This document shows, piece by piece, positions 29,741 through 38,519 of a stretch of 42,328 nucleotides of DNA (positions are counted from its first letter, which is position 1; the number at the start of each line of letters is the position of its first letter). Source of the stretch: a virus. The stretch spans positions 1 to 42,328 of the IMG/VR virus record IMGVR_UViG_3300006033_000047. One strand, given 5' to 3'. The notes beneath the pieces are model-generated. The model saw nothing but the letters and a program-made list of their open reading frames with translations, made no database searches and was not told the origin of the DNA. The translations under genes were made by a program, and so were the position numbers.

Positions 29741-30208
29741 CTAGAGGGCTACGGCCCCGCCAATGAGGTGCGGGACGTTGATGGTGAAAGACACGCCGGC
29801 CAAGATCATGGGGAAGAACTCCACCGGCTCAATCGTGTAGGTCCACGACGACAGCGACACGTTGCTGCTCGCCCCCCGGAGAGCATCGAGAATGATGCGT
29901 CCAAGCTCATCCGAGAGCTTGAGCCCATCCATTTCCTTGATCTGGCCCGTGGTGGTCGATGTATCGACAACGATGCCCCAATCCACGGTCACGATGTAGC
30001 TGAACATCCCCATCTCGTCGCCCTCGCTGGCCGCGCCTGGCTGGATAACGATGAAAGGCGTGTCGGCTTCGCCGGGCGGCTCGCGCACATCAAACCCGAC
30101 GTAGATGGTGGCGTCCTTGCCGAATTTGGCCTGACACCAGGCGTCCAGCGCGGCGGTGCCGGCCAACGTGGTGGCGAACCGGTCCATGATGTCTCGCATT
30201 GCGATCAT
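29741..30208 (-). CDS. Tail terminator protein (gpU-like), 155 aa
   Basis: Predicted to cap the tail tube. Between the Z-like and tube genes, as lambda U. Contains KDATIYVGFDVREPPGEADTPFIVIQPG and long beta strands (YIVTVDWGIVV) consistent with tail terminator folds. Its ATGA overlaps the previous stop. Function inferred from order and length. Confidence 0.7.
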   Translation of the reverse strand: MIAMRDIMDRFATTLAGTAALDAWCQAKFGKDATIYVGFDVREPPGEADTPFIVIQPGAASEGDEMGMFSYIVTVDWGIVVDTSTTTGQIKEMDGLKLSDELGRIILDALRGASSNVSLSSWTYTIEPVEFFPMILAGVSFTINVPHLIGGAVAL

Positions 30209-30987
30209 GCTGCGTTCCTCGCCATGTAGCGGAAGGCGGGGGTGTTGCCCATGATGGCGCGCCCCGCGGTGTAGGTGAGCGATCTGGAAAGGCTGCGGGC
30301 AAGCCACTTGGACACCTTGTCTTCAAGGTATCGCGGAATTTCACCCTTGTATTTCTGGAAAATCGGGTCCACCACGGGGCGGGCCGGTGTCTTCAGTTGC
30401 TTGCCGGGCTTCACGAATATGCCAGCGGCCGCAAACAGCTTGCTCATCCTGGCGGTCACGGTCTGGGAACCCATGTTCTCCCACTGGTGCTTCGCGCCGC
30501 GCCTGCCGGCGGCCAAGGCCCGGCCGAAGGAGGACGCGGTAGATGTGATCCACCCGATGTGGACCGACTTTGCGGGGTCGTCATAGAAATACCTGACGGC
30601 CTTGGCCATCTTCCGGCCGTAGGGCTTCTCTGTAGCCCCGCCGGGAACGCGCGCAGGAGTGTAATAGGCAAAATGGCTATACCGGCCCCGTGCTCCGGTC
30701 CCCCGCGCCCAATCCGCGCGCTTCTTGCGGCGCTTGATGGTCTTGACGGCGTCCAAGAGGCGCACCCGCTGAATGAGCGAGAGCGGGGCAAGCCGTCTTC
30801 CGCCCGGGCTCGACGTTTGCAGGCCCTCGACGATCTTGCCGCGCAGAAACCAGCCGAGGGACTTCATGGCCGACTTCATCTCGCGCGGGAACGTCGCCTG
30901 GAGATACCGAAGGTATGGCGTGGCCAGGTCCTCGATGTTCACCCAGGCGGCGTCGTTCGTCTTATAGAGCGGGATTACCTTGGCCAT
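30205..30987 (-). CDS. Minor tail protein Z-like, 260 aa
   Basis: Resembles prophage minor tail protein Z: a helical N-terminus (LATPYLRYLQATFPREMKSAM, GWFLRGKIVEGLQT), PGGRRLAPLS, basic repeats, and a C-terminal DPIFQKYKGEIPRYLEDKVSKW helix. It connects head-neck and tail assembly by its place after the FII-like protein. Start overlaps the preceding stop. Confidence 0.7.
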   Translation of the reverse strand: MAKVIPLYKTNDAAWVNIEDLATPYLRYLQATFPREMKSAMKSLGWFLRGKIVEGLQTSSPGGRRLAPLSLIQRVRLLDAVKTIKRRKKRADWARGTGARGRYSHFAYYTPARVPGGATEKPYGRKMAKAVRYFYDDPAKSVHIGWITSTASSFGRALAAGRRGAKHQWENMGSQTVTARMSKLFAAAGIFVKPGKQLKTPARPVVDPIFQKYKGEIPRYLEDKVSKWLARSLSRSLTYTAGRAIMGNTPAFRYMARNAA

Positions 30988-31337
30988 CAGAACGAAGCCC
31001 TCGCGTCGGACACGGCCCATACCTTCCAAAGGCCGTCTTCCGCTTTCGCCTGCATGATCGTGAACACGTCGCCGCCAGACCGGACAACCTTGTCCTGATA
31101 GGCGGGCCGTGTGGAAATTTGGTCCTGGCCGAGGTAGATCACGGTATATTCACCAAGGCCAGGGCGCATGATTTCGTCCGCGTCCTCGCCCGAGTCCCCA
31201 CCCATACCAAGGGCTTTGCCTTCATCGAAGGAGGCGCGCACTGTCTGGCCCGCGGAGCTACCACGGCGTTTGAACGTGGCTACCTCGCCGAAATCTTCGA
31301 AGAACATGGGGAGGTCTTCAGGCGCGAAAACGGGCAT
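30987..31337 (-). CDS. Head-tail joining protein (FII-like), 116 aa
   Basis: Starts FAPEDLPMFFEDFGEVATF and contains ASFDEGKAL and DVFTIMQAKAEDGLWKVWAV, the pattern of lambda FII-type head-tail attachment proteins. Located between the HeH-domain gene and the Z-like gene, as in lambda. Confidence 0.72.
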   Translation of the reverse strand: MPVFAPEDLPMFFEDFGEVATFKRRGSSAGQTVRASFDEGKALGMGGDSGEDADEIMRPGLGEYTVIYLGQDQISTRPAYQDKVVRSGGDVFTIMQAKAEDGLWKVWAVSDARASF

Positions 31338-31345
31338 ACTTCACC

Positions 31346-31597
31346 TCAAAACTGAAGCAGGGCGATGATTTCGTCCTTCTTCATGGTCTGGTTGGCCTCG
31401 ATGCCGCGCTCGGCGGCCAGGGCCAGGAGTTCGTCCTTCTTCATAGCGGACAGGTCGGCGGCCGGGTCTTCGGCTACCTCGGCCAGGCGTCCAAACCGGA
31501 TCAGGGTGGCCGCTTCGTACTCGTGGATGTCCACGATCTGGCCGGCCTCGATGACCTCGCCCTTGTGCAGGAAGCTACGCAGTGCTTTGCATTTCAT
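31346..31597 (-). CDS. Head protein with HeH/LEM-like repeat, 83 aa
   Basis: The C-terminal half contains two copies of a MKKDE helix-extension-helix motif (SAMKKDELLALAAERG and TMKKDEIIALL), typical of HeH/SAP-like domains in phage head completion or packaging proteins. N-terminal half has strands KCKALRSFLHKGEVIEAGQ. GAGGGG precedes the ATG. Occupies the lambda FI position. Confidence 0.68.
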   Translation of the reverse strand: MKCKALRSFLHKGEVIEAGQIVDIHEYEAATLIRFGRLAEVAEDPAADLSAMKKDELLALAAERGIEANQTMKKDEIIALLQF

Positions 31598-31665
31598 GGT
31601 ATTCCCCTCGTTATCGTTGCGCGGGGACGCTCCATTGAGCGCCCCCGCGTTGGTTGTCGTCAGCA

Positions 31666-32964
31666 CTAGGCGGTCAGCGCATCGAGGATGACGCTAAAGG
31701 ACTCGGGGTGGCGGATCAGCATGTCGAGGTCCTGGAACATGACGACCTTGATACGACCGCTGGAGCTACCGCTGTAAGGATCGACGATCACATCCAGGCC
31801 GCCCCACATGCCGATCAGCAAGTCCGCCCAATTTCCGAAGAAAATGGCGGAGCACACACCGGAGCTGGTGCCCTTCGTCAGGTTGCTCGCAACCTGGTTG
31901 GACACGCCGGCGCGGTAGCCGTTCAGCTCGCCCCAACCCGGGCCCTCGCCCTTCTGCCAAACCGGAGTTTCTCCGCCGGTCGTGTTGATGAAGGTCTTCT
32001 TCAGCGTGCCGCGAACCTTGGCGTTGGTCAGGTACCCCACGCTGCCGAACAGGGCGTTGTCCACGGCAACCTCGGTTTCCATGTCCACGATATTGGCGTA
32101 GGCCGGGGCCAGGCCGTTGGCGCCGAGGGCCACGGTAGCGATGCCGGAGGTACCGACGATGCCCTTGGGACGGTTGCCGGTGCCGTCGGAGTGCAGGGCG
32201 GCCACGTCGATGGCCAGGGCCAGGGTGGTGGCGAGGTCCTGACGGATCAGGTTCTCCACGTCGATGCTGGACTGCATGAGCAGCTTGCGAGTGACCTGGG
32301 TCTGACCGGAGATGGTCTTCGGGGTCATCGTGAGCTGATCGAAAGCCTGCACGGAATCCGTGGAGTTCTGGTCTTCAGTCAGCCAGTAGGCCGTCGCGCC
32401 GCCGGTCTGCCGCGGAATGGCGATGTCGCCAACCAGGCCGGCCAGGGTGCGGGCACCCATCTGCTTGACCATCATGGAGTTGCGAAGCATCTCGATGAAG
32501 GACCCGGCCAGAAGGTCGGTGGCGACGGTCTTTCCGCCGGTGCTGTTGATCAGACCGATGGACACGTAGTCGCGCTTGCCGTCAATGGTCATAACGTCGT
32601 GCGGGATGAAGAAGCCTTGCGGGTCGCGCTTCAGCTTGTCGGCCATGGCGCGGGAGCACTCCATCTCGAAGCCGGCCTGCTTCCAATCGCCGGAAGCGGC
32701 GGCGTTCATGGCGCGCAGGAACGAGTAGCTGCGGGCTTCCTTCTCGGTCAGGCCCAGATCAGGGGTGTCCTGAACCTCGCGGATGGCGCCGGTCTTGCCC
32801 CATTTGGATTCCAGCACGAACTGGCGGAACTCGTCGGGGGACTTCCCGTCGGCGATGAACTTCATGGCGTCTTCGCGGCAATCGCACTTCTCGCCAAGGG
32901 CGATGATTTCGCGGACGGCAGCGGCCTCGGTTTTGCGGACTTCTTCAACAGTGATGTCAGGCAT
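31666..32964 (-). CDS. Internal-start major capsid protein, 432 aa
   Basis: ATG at 32964 inside the fusion gene, with GAGGAGG about 8 nt upstream. It would encode MPDITVEEVRKTE and the whole capsid domain without protease. Such a start lets capsid be made in large excess over protease, as needed for assembly. Its use is inferred from the ribosome site. Confidence 0.5.
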   Translation of the reverse strand: MPDITVEEVRKTEAAAVREIIALGEKCDCREDAMKFIADGKSPDEFRQFVLESKWGKTGAIREVQDTPDLGLTEKEARSYSFLRAMNAAASGDWKQAGFEMECSRAMADKLKRDPQGFFIPHDVMTIDGKRDYVSIGLINSTGGKTVATDLLAGSFIEMLRNSMMVKQMGARTLAGLVGDIAIPRQTGGATAYWLTEDQNSTDSVQAFDQLTMTPKTISGQTQVTRKLLMQSSIDVENLIRQDLATTLALAIDVAALHSDGTGNRPKGIVGTSGIATVALGANGLAPAYANIVDMETEVAVDNALFGSVGYLTNAKVRGTLKKTFINTTGGETPVWQKGEGPGWGELNGYRAGVSNQVASNLTKGTSSGVCSAIFFGNWADLLIGMWGGLDVIVDPYSGSSSGRIKVVMFQDLDMLIRHPESFSVILDALTA

Positions 32965-33543
32965 TTCTCTTTCCTCCTCGGGGGATTCTTCCGTGGGTGT
33001 TTCGCCGGGAAGGCCCCGGACGACGATTTCGTGTTCGACCTCCGCGCCCCGGCCAACGCCGACGCTGGGGTCGGCTGGAATGGGGACGATGGAGATTTCG
33101 TGCGGCGTCCACCGGGTAGCCCGGTAGGTGTCGCCGGTTTCCTTGTCCGACTTCTCCAGGACCATTTCGTCGATGCGGTAGCCGACCGATATTTTGGTCC
33201 TGATCCCGTCGATGACATCCTGCAAGATTTCCTGCGCGCGTGCGCTTCTCCCGAAGCGGACGAGAGCGCGGCCTACCTTGTCGGCGCCGATGGACGCATT
33301 TTCGACGACCCCAATCTGGTCGTCCCAATTATGCCCGAGCAGCAGCGGGGCCCCGTCGTTCAACCGGCCAAGGTTGACCGACTCGGGCGCGTGATCGAGC
33401 ACTTCCGTTCCGAACCACCGTTCCACCGGGTGTTCGGACGAGAAGGAAATACTTACGGTCCTGGCCTCTTCATCGACAGCGGTGCGATCCAGGGAAAAGT
33501 CCCTGAACAGCGCCTTACTCTTTAGGGTTTTCTGTTCCGGCAT
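31666..33543 (-). CDS. Prohead protease-major capsid fusion, 625 aa
   Basis: One frame carries a HK97-type prohead protease followed by a HK97-fold major capsid protein. Protease residues include His51/His71 (LGHNWDD) and Ser119 (KISVGY). Residues from about 194 form a delta-domain-like helical segment, and then the capsid fold (GFFIPHDVM, RTLAGLVGDIAIPRQTGG, IDVENLIRQDL, GNRPKGIVG). A strong GAGGAGG and ATG at 32964 allow the capsid part alone. The gene starts within the portal stop region (29-nt overlap). AGGAGG also precedes the ATG at 33543. Confidence 0.88.
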   Translation of the reverse strand: MPEQKTLKSKALFRDFSLDRTAVDEEARTVSISFSSEHPVERWFGTEVLDHAPESVNLGRLNDGAPLLLGHNWDDQIGVVENASIGADKVGRALVRFGRSARAQEILQDVIDGIRTKISVGYRIDEMVLEKSDKETGDTYRATRWTPHEISIVPIPADPSVGVGRGAEVEHEIVVRGLPGETPTEESPEEEREMPDITVEEVRKTEAAAVREIIALGEKCDCREDAMKFIADGKSPDEFRQFVLESKWGKTGAIREVQDTPDLGLTEKEARSYSFLRAMNAAASGDWKQAGFEMECSRAMADKLKRDPQGFFIPHDVMTIDGKRDYVSIGLINSTGGKTVATDLLAGSFIEMLRNSMMVKQMGARTLAGLVGDIAIPRQTGGATAYWLTEDQNSTDSVQAFDQLTMTPKTISGQTQVTRKLLMQSSIDVENLIRQDLATTLALAIDVAALHSDGTGNRPKGIVGTSGIATVALGANGLAPAYANIVDMETEVAVDNALFGSVGYLTNAKVRGTLKKTFINTTGGETPVWQKGEGPGWGELNGYRAGVSNQVASNLTKGTSSGVCSAIFFGNWADLLIGMWGGLDVIVDPYSGSSSGRIKVVMFQDLDMLIRHPESFSVILDALTA

Positions 33544-35020
33544 TGCCTTCCTCCTGGGCCTGCGTGGGCTGTTTGGGTGAGAGATAGGGAAGCTGGATGT
33601 CCAGTTCCTCCAGCTTTTCCTTCTCAAAAGCGAGTTCCGCGAGGTGTTCCTCGATGTCGCCACCGTTTTCGGTCACAACCTGGGTCAACGTCTTGAAGCC
33701 GTTGAGCATGGCCACCTCGTCGCCCTTCGCGTCCTTTTCGGGGTCAACCCACTGCCAGCGACGGCCGCGGAACACGGGGGCGTTGAATTTGTCGAACTTC
33801 GCCAACGGGAGCGGGATTGTCTGGGTAATGAGGGCGGCTTCAAGCCACCATTCATAGACCGGCTCCATGAGTTCGGCGATAAGCCAATTTTGCAGAAGCG
33901 TCCATACGTCACGCTCGTCCAGCGTACCCTGGCGGATGGAGCTGTAGGACGTGCCCTCCAGGTCCGCAGCCAGGTTCGGATACGCCACGTTCAGCGAGGC
34001 GGCGATGGCGCGAAGATTGAATTTCAAGAACTTGTCGAAGGCGTCAGCCGGGTGCTTGGGGTCCCACTCCTTGAAGTCGTAGCCTCGTGGGACAACCCCG
34101 AATGTGCCCGGCTGCATCTCTTCCACGAAGTCCCCATTCTCGTCTTCCTCTCCGTACTCCCCGGCGTCCCCGTCAGGGTTGACGTAGAAGCCCATCTTGC
34201 TCGCGCCCACGCGGGCCGCAACCAGTTCGGCCTCCTCGTAGCCGGCGCACATCTTGGTCCTGCGGAGAGAGGCGTGGAACCATGGCACGCCGCGGGTCTG
34301 GGACAGGCGTTCCGGCAGGAACAGATGGAGCACGTCCTCGGCCGGGACGCGCACACGCTCGTTCATCGTGACCATGCCCTTGCGGTCGCCAGGGTGGGCC
34401 CTGAAGAAGTGGTAGGCCACTGGCCGGCCTTCGGGCGTCTGCTCTATGCCCATGCGGATGATGTTGCCGTTGGTCAGCTCGGAATCGTACATCTCGTCCA
34501 GGTAGTCGGCTTCGAGCATCTTGACAGAGAGGCGGTAAGGGTTGCTCTTGTCCTTCTCCCGAACCCGAACAGCGAAAACCTCGCCATCCCGGGCAATCGA
34601 GGAAATGGCAAGGTTCTGCATCGTGACCATGTTGTGGCGGCGGGTGGCAGAACACCACTTTTTCTTGCACCACCTCTTGTAGCCCTCCTCCAGCCAGGCG
34701 TTGGCCTTGGTGTCGAGCTTGGCGGTGCCGTCCACGCGGTAGTCCTTGGCCTTGACCTGGAGGATCACACCGTTGGGGCCGACCACGTTGGTCTTCAGAA
34801 GCGAGAGGTACCGCTTGATGTACTCGTTGTCCTCGGCGAGCTGCCGGGCGCGGTTTCGAAGGGTGCGAAGCCGGTACTGAACGGCCTCGTCGGCGGAACT
34901 GTCCGTCGCGGTCCAGGACCCGAAGAGGCGTCCCCCGTCGGCGCCGGCGTAGGCCCGGACAACGTAAGGGCGAGGCTTCGACTGCGGCTTCTTGCGCTTG
35001 AAAATATCAAAGAGTCCCAT
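33515..35020 (-). CDS. Portal protein (lambda gpB family), 501 aa
   Basis: Forms the DNA entry ring of the head. RNRARQLAEDNEYIKRYLSL near the N-terminus, NVVGPNGVILQV, ISSIARDGEVFAV, and YSSIRQGTLDERDVW are characteristic of lambda-type portals, and the length matches. Between the gpW-like and protease-capsid genes, as in lambda. The C-terminal 30 residues are Pro/Gln/Glu-rich and overlap the protease start. Confidence 0.9.
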   Translation of the reverse strand: MGLFDIFKRKKPQSKPRPYVVRAYAGADGGRLFGSWTATDSSADEAVQYRLRTLRNRARQLAEDNEYIKRYLSLLKTNVVGPNGVILQVKAKDYRVDGTAKLDTKANAWLEEGYKRWCKKKWCSATRRHNMVTMQNLAISSIARDGEVFAVRVREKDKSNPYRLSVKMLEADYLDEMYDSELTNGNIIRMGIEQTPEGRPVAYHFFRAHPGDRKGMVTMNERVRVPAEDVLHLFLPERLSQTRGVPWFHASLRRTKMCAGYEEAELVAARVGASKMGFYVNPDGDAGEYGEEDENGDFVEEMQPGTFGVVPRGYDFKEWDPKHPADAFDKFLKFNLRAIAASLNVAYPNLAADLEGTSYSSIRQGTLDERDVWTLLQNWLIAELMEPVYEWWLEAALITQTIPLPLAKFDKFNAPVFRGRRWQWVDPEKDAKGDEVAMLNGFKTLTQVVTENGGDIEEHLAELAFEKEKLEELDIQLPYLSPKQPTQAQEEGNAGTENPKE

Positions 35021-35023
35021 AGT

Positions 35024-35563
35024 TTAGAACCTCACCAAGACGACGTTTCGGCCCCCGATCCCTTGCTTCAGCTTCTCGGCCCGCTGGTAGGACTTCCACT
35101 CGGCCCTGTACTTGTCCCGCAGGACCAGCAGTTCCTCGAAGGTGTAGCGGTCCAGGCGGCGGCTCCCGATGATGTAGCGGGCCTGGTCCTTGCTGGCCTT
35201 GCCTTCCAGGGTTGCCTCGATGGCGTCCAGGACCTTCTTGACGTGCGGCCGAGCATCGTAGCCGGAAGTCAGGTCCTTGAAATTGGGCTTGACAAGGAGC
35301 GTCCCCGTTTCAACCGGGTAGGCGGACGTGTCTTTCTTGGCGACCGCCTGATAGAAATACTCTCCCGCCCCGTAGACCCCCGTTGTCGCAGCGTCAAGAA
35401 CGACCTTGTGCTTCCCGTCCACGGTCGTGGACGTGAAAGAGTGCTGTTCCGTGGCGCTCACGATGGCGTATTCGATCACCCACCCGTCTGTTGCCGGGTA
35501 TTGCGCGGATTCCAGGACCCAATCCACGTTCAGCCCTCGAATGAAAGATTCAGGCGTCGGCAT
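35024..35563 (-). CDS. gpW-like head completion protein with N-terminal extension, 179 aa
   Basis: The C-terminal third (ASKDQARYIIGSRRLDRYTF, then ELLVLRDKYRAEW and VVLVRF) resembles gpW head-tail joining proteins, which normally are about 70 aa. The N-terminal 100 residues are a beta-rich extension with strands such as DGWVIEYAIVSAT, FTSTTVDGKHKVVLDA. It sits between terminase and portal like lambda W. ATG at 35563 has GGTGG upstream; a GTG 9 nt earlier is an alternative. Confidence 0.7.
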   Translation of the reverse strand: MPTPESFIRGLNVDWVLESAQYPATDGWVIEYAIVSATEQHSFTSTTVDGKHKVVLDAATTGVYGAGEYFYQAVAKKDTSAYPVETGTLLVKPNFKDLTSGYDARPHVKKVLDAIEATLEGKASKDQARYIIGSRRLDRYTFEELLVLRDKYRAEWKSYQRAEKLKQGIGGRNVVLVRF

Positions 35564-35565
35564 AG

Positions 35566-37473
35566 TTACCACCCATGCACAAATCCGCCGCTACGGCGAC
35601 GGGTTACACGTTTCTTCGGTACGACGGATTCCGGCACTTTCTCCTCGTGCAGCACCGGCGGCTCCGGCTTGGGCGCAGGGGTAAGCGCAGGGACTGTTTG
35701 CCGTTGGGCCCGCGCCGCCAGGCGCTTCAAGAGCGCCTGGATGGAGGGTTTCAAAATGAGATACGCGGCCACGTTGTAAACCCTGCAATCCAGGGCCTCG
35801 TTTCTCTTCCGTGTTTGCGTCCAGACCAACCTCGGCCGTCCCTGCACGTACTTCGTCGTGCGCTTCTCGGCGGTGAGCTGGTCGAAAAACTCCTGGTCAC
35901 GGTCCAGCGGGAAATGGCAGTACCCGGGGCCGGGCTCCTGAATCCGCAGGCGCGAGTAGATCAGTTCCTTGGCCGAATCTACGCCGAGCGGGAACAGCTT
36001 GACCTTGCCCTTGTTGCGCTTGCTCGGCTTGCCCACGATGGGTTGGCCGGGGTTCGGGTTGCCCTTGACCGCGAAGATGCGGTGCCGCTCGTTCGTCTTG
36101 CAGAAGCGGTAGACCGCCTCCGTGCAGTGCCCTCCGGTATCCACGCACGTCGCCTCGATCTTCATTTGGGCCCCGCAGGCGTGAACAAGGGGCGTCCTCA
36201 AGTAGTCCAGGAGGTCCTGCCAAACCTCGGGGCGGTTCGGGTCGCCGTAGAAAATGCGGTAGTCCACGTCCCAAGACTCATGCTCCAAGCCCCAGCCCAC
36301 CACTTCCACCTCCAGGCGGTCGTCCTGGGTGTCCACGCCGGCCGTCAGCACCGCCACGCCTTCGGGAACCTCCGGGCCGTAGTCCTCCCGGCGCTCCATG
36401 AGCGGGGTGGACTCAACCTGATATGCCTCTTCCTCCCATGATTCGCCCAGGACGGTGTTGACCCATGTTTTGAGCGTTTCGGGCATCTTCCTGGCCTCGA
36501 TGAACGCAATGGCGATCTTGGCCAAGGAGGAAAACGGCGAGTAGGCTTCCCAGATGTGGAACCCGGCCGTCCCGTGGAAGGGAGCCGTGGCCACCCATTC
36601 CCCGTGCCGGATGGCGGCCCGGCGCTGCGCCTCGGACCATTCGGCGCCGCACTCTTCGCAGTGGTACCGGGCCTCCTCGGGGTGCCCCTCGGGCCAATGG
36701 ACGTTGGCCCACTTCAGGACTTGCTTGTGGCCGCAATGCGGGCAGGGCAGGAAGAAATACCGCTTGTCGGAGTTGTCGAAGGCCAGCTCGATGCGCGACC
36801 CGGTCCCGTTGGCCGGGTCCGCCTTGATCGTGGGCGTCGAGCAGAGCAGACGCTTCTTGTTCCAGAAGGCGGTAGCGCGCTTCCATGCGAGGTTGACCGG
36901 GTCGCCTTCGGAGCCGGCGGACAGCGGGTAACGGTCTACCTCGTCGCAAAGGACAACCCGGACGGGCCTGGATGCGAGCGAAGAGGGGCTATTCGCGCCG
37001 CACACAGTCAGATGCCCGCCCGGGAATTTCTTGTGCAGGATGGTGTTGTCGGAAAATCTCGACTTCACATCCTTGACCCGGCCCTGAAGCGCGGGGGTGT
37101 CCCGCAGCATCGGGGCCAGGCGGTCCTTCGACCAGGCTTGGCCCATGTCGAGCGTCGGCTGGACGACGAGCATGGGCGAAGGGTCCTGATCTATGAAGTA
37201 ACCCACGATATTATTAACAATTTCCGTTTTGCCGATCTGGGCCGAAGACATGATGACCACGGTTTCGACGTAGGCGTCCGAGAAGGCGTCCATAATGCCG
37301 CGCTGGTACTCCGCCTTGTCCGTGCGCCATTTGCCCGGGGCCGCGGAGGCTTCGGGCGACAACATGCGGAACCTGTCCGACCATTCGGAGACGGTCAGGT
37401 CCGCAGGCGGATGGAGTACGGCCAGGCTACTGCGTAATGTTTTCTTCAGCGCAGGGGCAAATCTCGTCAACAT
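35566..37473 (-). CDS. Terminase large subunit (GpA family), 635 aa
   Basis: The packaging motor and cos-type nuclease. SAQIGKT (77-83) is the ATP-binding loop, VRVVLCDEVDRYP carries Walker B, and zinc-finger-like CPHCGHK and CEECGAEW are typical of GpA. The second half (VLTAGVDTQDDRLEVEVVGWG) is the nuclease with the first Asp ligand in GVDTQDDR. The C-terminus is Pro-rich. A TTG start 21 nt upstream is possible. GpA-type enzymes act at cos sites. It overlaps the small subunit gene. Confidence 0.92.
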   Translation of the reverse strand: MLTRFAPALKKTLRSSLAVLHPPADLTVSEWSDRFRMLSPEASAAPGKWRTDKAEYQRGIMDAFSDAYVETVVIMSSAQIGKTEIVNNIVGYFIDQDPSPMLVVQPTLDMGQAWSKDRLAPMLRDTPALQGRVKDVKSRFSDNTILHKKFPGGHLTVCGANSPSSLASRPVRVVLCDEVDRYPLSAGSEGDPVNLAWKRATAFWNKKRLLCSTPTIKADPANGTGSRIELAFDNSDKRYFFLPCPHCGHKQVLKWANVHWPEGHPEEARYHCEECGAEWSEAQRRAAIRHGEWVATAPFHGTAGFHIWEAYSPFSSLAKIAIAFIEARKMPETLKTWVNTVLGESWEEEAYQVESTPLMERREDYGPEVPEGVAVLTAGVDTQDDRLEVEVVGWGLEHESWDVDYRIFYGDPNRPEVWQDLLDYLRTPLVHACGAQMKIEATCVDTGGHCTEAVYRFCKTNERHRIFAVKGNPNPGQPIVGKPSKRNKGKVKLFPLGVDSAKELIYSRLRIQEPGPGYCHFPLDRDQEFFDQLTAEKRTTKYVQGRPRLVWTQTRKRNEALDCRVYNVAAYLILKPSIQALLKRLAARAQRQTVPALTPAPKPEPPVLHEEKVPESVVPKKRVTRRRSGGFVHGW

Positions 37474-37933
37474 CCGTGTTCGCCAATTCCTCAAGTACCT
37501 GATTCATCGTAACCTTCAGCACTGCCTGGACCTCGCGTGGGTCATCCAGGACGGCCAATTCATCGGCCAGGGCCGCCGGCAGGGCCAACATCCGAGCCCG
37601 AAAATTTCCAAGCAGGCGCTCCCACACATCCGCCACGGCCGCGGCCTCGATGAGGGAGCCCTCTTTCAGGGCCACGTCCAGGGCCTCGTTATCCGCCTTG
37701 AGCTTCGTGAGGCGGGCCTGCTCGTACTTTGCGTCGATGTTGTCCGTGGACTGCGTCCGGGCCGCGCGGCCCTTGACCCATTCGAAGACCTCTTCGGTAT
37801 CGTAGCGCGAAGACTCGCCCTTCTTGCCGGCTGTGGCCAGGCAGGGCATCCCCTCGGAGCGCCAAGCTGCGATGGTGTTGGACGACACGCCCAGAAGCTC
37901 GGACAGCTCGCGCTGATTGACAACCTTACCCAT
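37427..37933 (-). CDS. Terminase small subunit (Nu1 family), 168 aa
   Basis: Binds packaging sites. N-terminal winged-helix MGKVVNQRELSELLGVSSNT with WRSEGMPC and GESSRYDTEEVFEW is the Nu1/terS signature; the C-terminal helix is for assembly with the large subunit. Directly upstream of GpA with overlap. Paired with a lambda-like large subunit this supports cos packaging. Confidence 0.88.
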   Translation of the reverse strand: MGKVVNQRELSELLGVSSNTIAAWRSEGMPCLATAGKKGESSRYDTEEVFEWVKGRAARTQSTDNIDAKYEQARLTKLKADNEALDVALKEGSLIEAAAVADVWERLLGNFRARMLALPAALADELAVLDDPREVQAVLKVTMNQVLEELANTDVDEICPCAEENITQ

Positions 37934-38192
37934 GGGCTCCCCCGGAAAGGTGCGTCAACACCCAATTCAGCACGGCGGCGGCCCCGGCCGCGGCCCCGCC
38001 CATCCACCAGAGTCTTTGCTCCAGGATTTTGACCCGGGATTCCAGGTCCTCCTGCGTTTTTCCGCGGATGGTGCACCGCTCGGAAAGCAGGGTTTCGATG
38101 CGGGACAAGGACATCCCATTCTTGGCCAGGATGGTTCTCATGTCGTCGATGGTAGACCAGAGGTCCTTGATGTCGTCATCGCTCGGCGGCAT
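37926..38192 (-). CDS. Coiled-coil plus membrane segment protein, holin-like, 88 aa
   Basis: A coiled coil (SRIETLLSERCTIRGKTQED, then LESRVKILEQRLW) followed by one membrane helix (WMGGAAAGAAAVLNWVLTHL). This layout is like small phage holin/XhlA-type proteins. A lysis function fits but is inferred from topology. It overlaps the terminase small subunit by 8 nt. Confidence 0.6.
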   Translation of the reverse strand: MPPSDDDIKDLWSTIDDMRTILAKNGMSLSRIETLLSERCTIRGKTQEDLESRVKILEQRLWWMGGAAAGAAAVLNWVLTHLSGGAHG

Positions 38193-38201
38193 CCGCTGCT
38201 C

Positions 38202-38519
38202 CTATCGGATGAGGGTGGTTTCGAAAGTGATCTGGCCCGTGAATATCGTGTACGGACGCGAAACGTCAAAAGCCTTGGCCTCGTGGTAATAGCCTCCGCT
38301 GAACTTGAGCGTGTCGGCCGGGTCCAGGGCTACCGTGAATTTGCCCGCGGCGGCGTCTGTAACCGTAATCCCGGAGCCGATGGTCTTTGCCAGCAACGGT
38401 GGGCCGTCACTGGTCCTGCCGAGGGACCACTTCAGCGTCAACCCCGTCAGGTTCAGAGCGGCCCCGGACTCTTCCTTCGCCGTAAATTCAAGTGTTAGGT
38501 AATCTCCCGCGTACATCAT
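38202..38519 (-). CDS. Beta-sandwich tail/baseplate-type protein, 105 aa
   Basis: GDYLTLEFTAKEESGAALNLTG, KWSLGRTSDGP and GYYHEAKAFDVSRPYTIFTG fit the small Ig-like protein family near tail fibres (BppU N-terminal-like). Two adjacent ATGs at 38519 and 38516; GGGAGG suits the second. Abuts the LamG-repeat protein gene. Confidence 0.6.
   Translation of the reverse strand: MMYAGDYLTLEFTAKEESGAALNLTGLTLKWSLGRTSDGPPLLAKTIGSGITVTDAAAGKFTVALDPADTLKFSGGYYHEAKAFDVSRPYTIFTGQITFETTLIR

Noticed and set aside
31654-33525. 623-codon plus-strand open frame
   Set aside because: Antisense to the protease-capsid gene, no family likeness.
33644-35779. 711-codon plus-strand open frame
   Set aside because: It is antisense to portal, gpW-like and terminase genes and has no recognisable protein features; a shadow of G+C-rich coding DNA.
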